Under the pieces are notes generated by a model. The model saw nothing but the letters and a program-made list of their open reading frames with translations, was not told where the DNA came from and ran no database searches. Both the position numbers and the translations under genes were made by a program. A DNA stretch of 7,344 nucleotides from Capsulimonas sp. (lineage in GTDB: Bacteria; Armatimonadota; Armatimonadia; Armatimonadales; Capsulimonadaceae). Where the stretch lies: contig JAOQAA010000460.1 in assembly GCA_025963815.1 (NCBI GenBank), forward strand, positions 1-7,344. Direction: 5' to 3'. Within the stretch, counting starts at the first letter, position 1. The number at the start of each line of letters is the position of its first letter. Below, in pieces: positions 1 to 5,108 of this stretch.

Positions 1-535
1 TGAAATCGTCGAACCAGGCCGTGCCCGTATGGTTGCGAAAGAGGGCGTAGATGTTGAGAGATTTGACGGGCTTGCTCGGGAAGAGCATCAACTGCTGGCG
101 TTTCCAGTCGTGCGTTCCCGTTTCGAAGGGCGCGGTTTGGCCCCAGAGAGAGCTGCCGTCCGTGTAATTCACATCGACGTAGACCGAGTAATCGTTGTCC
201 GTGACGCCGTCCACATCGAGCGCCTTGCTCCAGCCGGAGATCAGGATCGGAAGCGTGCGGGTTTGATTGACATTCCAAGCCACGAATGCGCCGCCCGTCT
301 GCCCGCCGCCGAGGTTCTGGCGGCGCAGGCTGTTCGCGCCGCCGTGATGGGTCTGCGTGTCCATCTCATATCCATCGCCATAGGAGGTCCAGCCGCTGAT
401 TTTCGCGGGGGCCTGTGCGTCCGGCTGCTCGAAGCCGCCGTTGGGAAACGGAGCGGGGGCGCTCCAGGCGGCGGTCGATCCGAGCAGCAGGGACACGGTG
501 AGAAGCATCGGGAAATTACATGGTCGATTTGTCAT
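1..535 (-). CDS. Secreted protein with carbohydrate-binding-like domain (5' part only)
   Basis: An open frame of 178 codons starts at ATG (535-533) and leaves the window on the left without a stop, so the C-terminal part is missing. Residues 1-26 look like a signal peptide: Arg4, a hydrophobic run MLLTVSLLLGSTAA, then a W-S-A cleavage site. The protein is therefore probably exported. What follows (PNGGFEQPD, ISGW, SGWSKALDVDG, DYSVYVDVNY, AWFDDF) has the look of a beta-sandwich, galactose-binding-like module of the kind attached to glycoside hydrolases; GGFE near the start and W-F-D-D near the end are typical. The catalytic partner, if any, lies outside the window. Met10 is a less likely start because it would remove the only positive charge before the hydrophobic core. 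No good Shine-Dalgarno is visible. The gene is divergent from the LacI-type regulator, with 98 bases between the starts, so that regulator may control it. The exact family is not recognised. Confidence 0.72.
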   Translation of the reverse strand, partial: MTNRPCNFPMLLTVSLLLGSTAAWSAPAPFPNGGFEQPDAQAPAKISGWTSYGDGYEMDTQTHHGGANSLRRQNLGGGQTGGAFVAWNVNQTRTLPILISGWSKALDVDGVTDNDYSVYVDVNYTDGSSLWGQTAPFETGTHDWKRQQLMLFPSKPVKSLNIYALFRNHTGTAWFDDF

Positions 536-566
536 TCTTAAGTTCCCGTCTGTTATTTTGCAGCGT

Positions 567-595
567 TTGACATGCCTTTGGGGATTGGGTACAAT
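567..595 (+). promoter_or_regulatory. Sigma-70-type promoter of the LacI-family gene
   Basis: TTGACA (567-572) and TACAAT (590-595) are separated by exactly 17 bases: a perfect -35 box and a -10 box with one mismatch. Transcription should start near 602, giving a leader of about 30 bases before the regulator ATG at 634. An inverted repeat GGATTG-GGTA-CAATCC (582-597) overlaps the -10 box and could be an operator, but it lacks the central CG usual for LacI-family sites. No Shine-Dalgarno precedes the ATG at 634. Confidence 0.72.
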
Positions 596-633
596 CCTCA
601 AGCCGCCATGCTGTTTCTGATCCCATAACACTG

Positions 634-1626
634 ATGAATATCGTTGAATTCGCGAAAACTTTGAATCTGAGCATCGGGACCGTCTCACGCGCTTTGAACG
701 ATCGCGCCGAAGTCAGTCCCAAGACCCGTCAGCTGGTTCTCGAGAAAGCCGAGGAGCTTGGGTTCGTCCGCAACGCAAACGCTCGCCGCTTGGTGACCGG
801 TCGCAACTACATGATCCGTTTGGAGTGCCCGTACAGCACGCACATTCTTTCGGACCGGTATCTTGTGGAGCTGGCGCGCGGGGTCGAGGAAGTCGCCGGC
901 GCCCATGGCTACGATCTTCTTCTGCACCTGGGAACGCGCCGCTCGAATGCGGTGGAAGTTCAGGATGTCGACGGACTGGTCATCGTGGCCGGCCCGGAAA
1001 CCACCTCCGACGATCTGCGCACCCTCACCCACGCTGGGCAAATTCCGGCGGTCGTGATCTCCGGAGCCGCGCCTCTGGAATTTCCCAAAGCCGCCTTCGT
1101 ATCTCTGGATACGCTGCCCGGCGTCCGCGAAGCGCTTGCGCGCTTGGCGGAACTGGGACATACCCGTGTCGGCTACATCGGCAGCGGCCTTTCCGACGAT
1201 CGGGTTCGCGACAATTTCCCACGATTGATGGCCGAGGTCGGTCTGACTTACGATCCCACGCTGTCGCTCGAAGCAGGGATTTCCGCCGATGAAGGCCGCA
1301 AAGCCGCCCTCGCGCTGCTCAGCTCCGTCGAGCCTCCCACGGCGCTGTTCGCCCGCACCGACATTCTCGCCACCGGGGCCGTTCTGGCTGTCTCTCAACT
1401 TGAGAAAAGCGTTCCCAGCGATGTCTCCGTCATCGGCCACGATAATATCGAGGCCGCCGCGCTGGTCAATCCGCCGCTCACCACCGTTGACATCAACATC
1501 CCCGACGTCGCCGCCCTCGCCGTCCGCGCTCTTCTGGCGATGGTCATCGACAAAGCCGAACCGACGGTTCAGACACTCGGCGCCCACCTGATCGTCCGCA
1601 AATCCTGCGGGCCGGTTCGTTCATGA
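634..1626 (+). CDS. LacI/GalR-family transcriptional regulator
   Basis: This 330-residue protein has the standard two-part LacI architecture. Residues 1-50 are the DNA-binding head, with the helix-turn-helix signature SIGTVSRALND (13-23), VSPKTR (27-32) and AEELGF (39-44), followed by the hinge ARRLVTGR (50-57). Residues 58-330 are a periplasmic-binding-protein-like effector domain with VDGLVIV (112-118), HTRVGYIG (176-183), PTALFARTD (235-243), VPSDVSVIGHDN (260-271) and PPLTTVD (280-286). The family usually binds sugars or nucleobases and represses or activates neighbouring catabolic genes. The effector cannot be read from the sequence. The segment between the first strand and VDGLVIV is somewhat shorter than in typical members. 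The start is fixed by the helix-turn-helix beginning at once after Met1. The gene is divergent from the secreted-protein gene and convergent with the oxidoreductase gene; candidate targets are these neighbours and the LacI-type sites described at 3510 and 5076. Confidence 0.95.
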   Translation: MNIVEFAKTLNLSIGTVSRALNDRAEVSPKTRQLVLEKAEELGFVRNANARRLVTGRNYMIRLECPYSTHILSDRYLVELARGVEEVAGAHGYDLLLHLGTRRSNAVEVQDVDGLVIVAGPETTSDDLRTLTHAGQIPAVVISGAAPLEFPKAAFVSLDTLPGVREALARLAELGHTRVGYIGSGLSDDRVRDNFPRLMAEVGLTYDPTLSLEAGISADEGRKAALALLSSVEPPTALFARTDILATGAVLAVSQLEKSVPSDVSVIGHDNIEAAALVNPPLTTVDINIPDVAALAVRALLAMVIDKAEPTVQTLGAHLIVRKSCGPVRS

Positions 1627-1638
1627 TCAAATAGTGCT

Positions 1639-1742
1639 CCCCAGAATAGGGACCCTGAGAAGAGGCCCTTCCGCCCCAATTCTGGGGACCCGATTTCGGA
1701 CCATGGCGTTTTCCGGTCCCCCAGAATTGGGGCGGAGGGGCC
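1639..1742. repeat. Alternating CCCCAGAATTGGGG inverted repeat in a convergent gap
   Basis: Three related units lie in the gap between the convergent lacI and oxidoreductase genes: CCCCAGAATAGGG (1639-1651), CCCCAATTCTGGGG (1674-1687) and CCCCAGAATTGGGG (1719-1732), with the middle one inverted. Units two and three sit in longer arms, 1664-1690 and 1715-1742, which pair over about 27 bases with one T/C difference and one extra base, leaving a 24-base loop. Each unit can also fold alone, with CCCCA pairing with TGGGG. It could stop transcription from both sides, although no T-run follows the stem. Similar G/C-block repeats scattered between genes are known in other phyla, so this may be a dispersed element. 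Nothing else is evident in 1627-1781. Confidence 0.7.
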
Positions 1743-1781
1743 ATCCTAATCTAAACCCTCTGTGGGGCCAGGGGCATCTTC

Positions 1782-3008
1782 CTACACCACCCGCGCAAAC
1801 TCCATCTCCCGCTCCGTCTCCACTTCCAAAGCCCGCTCCGGGTAGGCCGCCGGCCATTGAACATCCTGGAACCGATGCGTCGCCGCTGATTCTTTGGCCT
1901 TCAGACACATCAGCGCGCTGGTGAGACCTTTCTCAAGCGGCGATACGGATTCTTCGGTTCCCCGGATCACTCCGACAAAGTTAGCCGCCAGCATCGCGTC
2001 TCCGCCGCCGTGCGCTTCTTCCGTTCCAAACTCGTGTGTCTCCACCTGATCGCTATGGTGCAGGTAGACTTTGAGGCGCTCGGGATACCAATCGAACTCG
2101 ATCGTGCCATGGTAACCGATCAGGGTCGCTCCGCGCCGCGCGGCTTTGTTGCGGGCGTAGAAGTTCTGGCTGTAGGCCACATGCATTCCAGACTCGTACT
2201 CGATCAGGGCGCTGCCCGAGTCCTCGTTGCCGGTGTCCACGGCGAAAGCACACATCTCCTTGGCGGGCTGGTTCAATGGGATCGGCGCCAGCCGCGACGG
2301 GTGATACGGGCTCTCAAAGCAGACTTTCTTCTCGGCGCAGTCCATACAGCGCAGTCCCGCCGGATGTTCGCCCCGGAAGACGCGCTTGGAGGTCATCGCG
2401 CTGATGACGCGGGGGCGCATATCGCCGAGTAAATAATTGATGTAATCGAAATCGTGGGTCGCCTTTTGCAGGAACAGGCCCTGCGTCTCGGCCTCGTCCC
2501 GGTACCACGTCTGGAAATAGACATTACCGTAAGGGACGTTGTTCCAGGACTGCACGTGCTCGACGACGCCGATCTTGCCCGAATCGATGATCTGGCGGGC
2601 AAGGCGGACGAGGCGCGACAGGCGCAGCGGGAAGGAGACGACCACGCGGGAGGACCGCGCCGCGCGCAGGGTCATCAGATCGTCCAAATTTGTCCCGACC
2701 GGCTTTTCCAGCAGCAGGGCGATATCGCGCGCCATCACCTTAACCGCCATCTGCGCGTGCAGGCTGCAACGGGTTCCGATGATCACTCCGTCGAGGACCT
2801 CCGTGTCCAGCATCTCATCGGCGTCCTGATAGAAGCGCGGCAGGTCCATCGCTGGGTCGGCGGCGAGCAATTCTTTGCGAAGGGCGTCGCACTGCGGATC
2901 GGCGATCGCCGTGAGGCGCGCTTCCGGGTCCTGAGCCTGAATCATCCGCACCATATGGCGGGCGCGCTCGCCGAATCCGATCACTCCCAGTTTGATTGGG
3001 GAAGACAT
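1782..3008 (-). CDS. Gfo/Idh/MocA-family NAD(P)-dependent oxidoreductase
   Basis: This is a Gfo/Idh/MocA-family dehydrogenase of about 408 residues. Numbering here is from the GTG at 3014; subtract two for the ATG start. The N-terminal Rossmann domain shows LGVIGFGERARHM (9-21), the family EKP motif (103-105) in LLLEKPVGTN, and SFPLRLSR after it. The second domain carries KATHDFDYINYLLGD (184-198), with the His-Asp pair common at the active site, then a beta-sheet region. Members oxidise a hydroxyl of a sugar, polyol or glycoside using NAD(P); the substrate here is unknown. A cysteine group (C223, C226, C232 and perhaps C255) forms an insertion seen in only part of the family. The GTG at 3014 extends the frame by two codons, but ATG 3008-3006 is seven bases from GGAA and is preferred. 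The stop of the TIM-barrel gene is about 30 bases upstream, so the two are probably co-transcribed and may act on one substrate. Confidence 0.93.
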   Translation of the reverse strand: MSSPIKLGVIGFGERARHMVRMIQAQDPEARLTAIADPQCDALRKELLAADPAMDLPRFYQDADEMLDTEVLDGVIIGTRCSLHAQMAVKVMARDIALLLEKPVGTNLDDLMTLRAARSSRVVVSFPLRLSRLVRLARQIIDSGKIGVVEHVQSWNNVPYGNVYFQTWYRDEAETQGLFLQKATHDFDYINYLLGDMRPRVISAMTSKRVFRGEHPAGLRCMDCAEKKVCFESPYHPSRLAPIPLNQPAKEMCAFAVDTGNEDSGSALIEYESGMHVAYSQNFYARNKAARRGATLIGYHGTIEFDWYPERLKVYLHHSDQVETHEFGTEEAHGGGDAMLAANFVGVIRGTEESVSPLEKGLTSALMCLKAKESAATHRFQDVQWPAAYPERALEVETEREMEFARVV

Positions 3009-3038
3009 AATCACGTTCCTATATCTAAATTCTTGAGT

Positions 3039-3911
3039 TTACTTGCGGGACGCCACCGTGCGTCCAAGAATCGCGTCCATCGCGTTGGAAGTGTTGGCGA
3101 TGCGCACATCGGGATAGTGGCGATACGCCGGGATCATTTCGGCGGCAAGCGGTCCTGAGTAACCGATGTCGCCAATCGCCTGCATGACGGCAGGCCAGTT
3201 CACATCGCCCTCCAGCAGATCCACGAAGCCTTCCACCGTTCCCACCGCGCGCCGGAAATCCTTGAAGTGGATTCCGGCGACGCGCGGGCCGAGGATACGC
3301 AGCCACTGCTCGGGGTAACCGAAGAGCAGGACATTGGCGACATCGACATAAGCGCCGATCGCCGGGCTGTCGAACTGGTCGATAAACCGCGCCATTTCCA
3401 AGGGGCTGAGCAGGAACTTGTTCCAGACGTTCTCAATCCCCAGCCGTACGCCACATTTTTCGGCAATGGGCAGAACTCGCTTCAGTCCCTCGGTGGCGCG
3501 GTCCCACAAGATTCCGTAATCGATTACGGAATCCGAAGGCAAAAAGAAAATGTCCACCGCGCCGGGGATCGTGAGCAGCGTTCGCGCTCCCAGCCACGAC
3601 GTAATTCGGATCATTTTCTCCAGCGCGCTGACGGCGCGCTCGCGGTCTTCCAGCGAATCGCTGCCGAGAGCGTAGCTCCAGTAAAGCCCGGATGCGACGC
3701 TCGCGACTTGAATTCCCACTTTTTCGGCGTACGCCAGGATCGCCCGGCATCGCGCTTCGTCGGTCTCCAGTCCCAGCGCGCCCGTCTCGCCGATACACAG
3801 CTCGACGGCGTCGAAACCATGACGGTGTGCGATCTCCAGGCATTCCTCGACGGCGAGTACGCCGTCGAGGCCTCCGGGCAGCGACCAGTAATTGAGTGAC
3901 TTGAGCAGCAT
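3039..3911 (-). CDS. Sugar phosphate isomerase/epimerase-like TIM-barrel protein
   Basis: The 290-residue product belongs to the xylose-isomerase-like TIM-barrel superfamily (AP endonuclease 2 type), which includes sugar epimerases, hydroxypyruvate isomerase, inosose dehydratase and some glycoside-cleaving lyases. A complete set of likely metal ligands is present: E160 in LGIENVWNKF, D190 in AYVDVANV, H215 in GIHFKDF and E258 in LAAEM. The SLNYWSLPG start and FDAVELCIGETG (33-44) fit the first strands of the barrel. No signal peptide is seen, so it is cytoplasmic. The ATG at 3911 has GAGGG seven bases upstream. It lies about 30 bases before the oxidoreductase gene on the same strand. Such pairs commonly process oxidised or keto sugars, so a joint pathway is a reasonable inference, but the exact reaction cannot be named. 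The coding sequence contains two strikingly perfect inverted repeats, at 3510-3533 and 3845-3870. Confidence 0.9.
   Translation of the reverse strand: MLLKSLNYWSLPGGLDGVLAVEECLEIAHRHGFDAVELCIGETGALGLETDEARCRAILAYAEKVGIQVASVASGLYWSYALGSDSLEDRERAVSALEKMIRITSWLGARTLLTIPGAVDIFFLPSDSVIDYGILWDRATEGLKRVLPIAEKCGVRLGIENVWNKFLLSPLEMARFIDQFDSPAIGAYVDVANVLLFGYPEQWLRILGPRVAGIHFKDFRRAVGTVEGFVDLLEGDVNWPAVMQAIGDIGYSGPLAAEMIPAYRHYPDVRIANTSNAMDAILGRTVASRK
3510..3533. repeat. 24-base perfect palindrome with LacI-type core inside a gene
   Basis: Every base of this stretch pairs across its centre at 3521/3522. The core CGTAATCGATTACG follows the LacI-family operator layout (AA-n-CG-n-TT about a central CG). It lies in the TIM-barrel gene exactly in frame, covering codons D127 to I134 (DSVIDYGI). 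With equal base frequencies, a perfect 24-base palindrome is expected about 0.0004 times in a window of this size. It could be an intragenic operator or an mRNA hairpin. Codon preference for Asp-Tyr (GAT TAC) may have helped create it. Confidence 0.55.
3845..3870 (-). repeat. 11-bp perfect hairpin shortly after a start codon
   Basis: CCTCGACGGCG (3845-3855) and CGCCGTCGAGG (3860-3870) are exact reverse complements around a four-base loop. In the TIM-barrel mRNA this would be a stem with nine G-C pairs, starting 42 bases after the first base of the ATG. It encodes residues in LDGVLAVE. A stem this strong close to the start may slow early translation or affect mRNA stability, but GC-rich codons make such repeats less surprising than in neutral DNA. 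Confidence 0.5.
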
Positions 3912-3928
3912 GAACGATCCCTCTTCAA

Positions 3929-3940
3929 GCCCTAACGGGC
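3929..3940 (-). other. Small hairpin between prepilin and TIM-barrel genes
   Basis: The 33-base gap after the prepilin stop holds GCCC-GTTA-GGGC, a four-base-pair stem followed by only two T's on the minus strand. It is too weak to be called a terminator, so the downstream sugar genes may be read through from the prepilin promoter. It could instead act as an mRNA processing or partial termination point. Confidence 0.25.
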
Positions 3941-3944
3941 GGTA

Positions 3945-4808
3945 TTACAGGCTGAACGTCGCCGCGATGCTGCCGTCTGCGCATCCTATGCCGGCGGCAA
4001 GCGGAACGCCGGGGCCACCACCGGTAACGGCGGCGGTGTTACAGTCGGCCTCAGTGGGATTGGTGTACCCAGCGGACACGGCGCTGCCGCGCATCCACTT
4101 GGCGTGGCCGTCGGCGAGCAGGTAGTTCGAGCCGTCTGTGTGACGTCCTAGCGGAGCGGCGTAGCGTGAATAGTCGGTGGGTGTGACACCACGCATGTAT
4201 CCAGTCGCCATCTTGAGATGCGCAGTGGCGTCGTAGGCTCCGGCCCCCGAAACGACAAAAGCATTACCGACGCCGCTGATTCCAAAGCCTGCGGGCGAAG
4301 ATCCGCCACTGACGGTGGTGTCCTGCGTTTCGGTGCAGACGTCCAGGGTGCTGCCGGCGTCATAGTAGGTGCCCTGCACTTCGAACACCAGGACAGTCTT
4401 GGACGGGGCAGTATACTGGGCGATGCTATAGCTATCTACGGTGGAGCCGTCAGGGTTTGTGTTGTTACTGTTATAAGCGTAGGAGCTGTATTCCTTGTTC
4501 CCGGTGCTGTCGCTTGGACAGAGGTAAACAGCCTTGCTCTTAACGTAAGGGTAGACCTGTCCGGCCCAGCCATTACCGCCGGGGTAGAACCAGTTGGTGC
4601 CGCCGGGATACTTTTCGTCATTGTCCTGGCTGTACTGCATGAAAGCAAGCCCCATCTGTTTCTCGTTGGATAAGCAGGCGGTCTGGCGAGCCTTCTCGCG
4701 GGCCTTGGCGAAAACGGGGAAAAGAATGGCGGCGAGGATCGCGATGATAGCGATGACGACGAGTAGTTCAATAAGGGTAAAACCTTGGCTTTGGTTGCAG
4801 CGTTTCAT
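3945..4808 (-). CDS. Type IV prepilin-like protein with H-X9-DG motif (DUF1559-type)
   Basis: The 287-residue protein begins with a class III signal: a short leader ending in Gly9, then [20 protein letters not shown], the hydrophobic helix of pilins and type II pseudopilins. Cleavage by a prepilin peptidase between Gly9 and Phe10 and N-methylation are expected, and Glu14 is the conserved +5 glutamate. The [19 protein letters not shown] stretch (34-52) and the box from H223 to D233-G234 define the DUF1559/H-X9-DG group, which is strongly expanded in Planctomycetes and Armatimonadota and whose role is poorly known. About 53 residues follow the DG, a glycine-rich tail with C256 and C276 that could form a disulfide; many relatives end soon after the box. 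Translation starts at ATG 4808 with a strong AGGAG seven bases upstream. The gene has its own consensus promoter and a long leader, and the two sugar genes follow on the same strand. Confidence 0.93.
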   Translation of the reverse strand: MKRCNQSQGFTLIELLVVIAIIAILAAILFPVFAKAREKARQTACLSNEKQMGLAFMQYSQDNDEKYPGGTNWFYPGGNGWAGQVYPYVKSKAVYLCPSDSTGNKEYSSYAYNSNNTNPDGSTVDSYSIAQYTAPSKTVLVFEVQGTYYDAGSTLDVCTETQDTTVSGGSSPAGFGISGVGNAFVVSGAGAYDATAHLKMATGYMRGVTPTDYSRYAAPLGRHTDGSNYLLADGHAKWMRGSAVSAGYTNPTEADCNTAAVTGGGPGVPLAAGIGCADGSIAATFSL

Positions 4809-4947
4809 TTTCGTTCTCCTGTAGGATCGAATAGATAGAATCAGACATTTCGAAACAACAATATCTCCACGCTGGCCAGCATGGAGGAGTTGCCGAACAA
4901 AGAATGAGCGACGCTGCCACTCTTTCGTAAAGGTTTACGGTGCCTGT
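4809..4947 (-). promoter_or_regulatory. Long structured 5' leader of the prepilin gene
   Basis: The predicted transcript carries about 139 untranslated bases. In RNA order they contain hairpin A (4939-4926, CGTAAA-CC-TTTACG), hairpin B (4925-4899, AAAGAGTG pairing with CATTCTTT) and hairpin C (4886-4865, CTCCATGC pairing with GCGTGGAG). The single imperfect pair in B and the one in C are both G-U in the minus-strand RNA but would be A-C mismatches in the opposite RNA. CTCCTCC (4889-4883) sits at the foot of hairpin C and is complementary to the Shine-Dalgarno AGGAG (4820-4816), so two exclusive foldings are possible. I compared it by eye with the c-di-GMP-I riboswitch and found no convincing match. 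It may be a cis-regulatory RNA of unknown class. Confidence 0.4.
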
Positions 4948-4952
4948 TCGAT

Positions 4953-4981
4953 ATTATATTATGGGTCTGGATTTTTGTCAA
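4953..4981 (-). promoter_or_regulatory. Full-consensus sigma-70 promoter for the prepilin gene
   Basis: Read on the minus strand, TTGACA (4981-4976) and TATAAT (4958-4953) are separated by 17 bases, matching the housekeeping consensus at all 12 positions. Transcription should start near 4947. The strength suggests abundant prepilin mRNA, and control may act after initiation through the leader. A CGAACA/TGTTCG inverted repeat (4894-4899 and 4945-4950) spans the start region and could be a DNA site. Confidence 0.8.
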
Positions 4982-5075
4982 GGATTTTCTTCAGACCATC
5001 AGATTTATTTTCAAAACCCGGTATTTCCGCAAATTGAAGTTCTTTCGGTAGAGCGGCTCTCAATGGATAAGATAA

Positions 5076-5091
5076 TCGTAATCGTTTGCGA
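5076..5091. promoter_or_regulatory. Candidate LacI/PurR-type operator before the TPR gene
   Basis: TCGTAATCGTTTGCGA follows the pattern TCG-n-AA-n-CG-n-TT-n-CGA, with 14 of 16 bases symmetric about a central CG. It matches the known E. coli PurR box ACGCAAACGTTTGCGT at 12 of 16 positions and shares the half-site CGTAATCG with the palindrome at 3510-3533. It lies 17 bases before the GTG start and directly after a possible -10 box (GATAAT 5071-5076), where a bound repressor would block transcription. No good -35 box is seen. The rest of 4982-5108 shows nothing recognisable. Confidence 0.45.
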
Positions 5092-5108
5092 AGCAATAGG
5101 AAACAACT

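Noticed and set aside
188..200. Third LacI-type site GTAATCGTT in the left-edge gene
   Set aside because: The second half is not symmetric, and the sequence is explained by the Asn-Asp-Tyr-Ser codons.
29..541. 170-residue plus-strand ORF
   Set aside because: It lies opposite the signal-peptide-bearing minus-strand frame; its Arg/Ala/Val-rich translation has no recognisable domain and looks like a GC-driven shadow.
685..1587. 300-residue minus-strand ORF opposite lacI
   Set aside because: The plus strand encodes a full LacI-family protein with all motifs; the reverse frame is Gly/Arg/Asp-rich with no known motif.
2454..3158. 234-residue plus-strand ORF
   Set aside because: It spans parts of two well-supported minus-strand genes and their gap; it is His/Arg-rich without family features.
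3267..3899. 210-residue plus-strand ORF
   Set aside because: It is antisense to the TIM-barrel gene, whose metal ligands and strand motifs are intact.
4848..4855. TTTCGAAA palindrome in the prepilin leader
   Set aside because: It is only eight bases long with reversed A/T order relative to LacI-type sites, so it is too weak to call.
4899..4947. c-di-GMP-I (GEMM) riboswitch, prompted by TAAACC and GAAAG motifs in the prepilin leader
   Set aside because: The tetraloop/receptor pair and the GACGCAAAGC-type segment are not present in the right order; hairpins A-C do not match that fold by eye.
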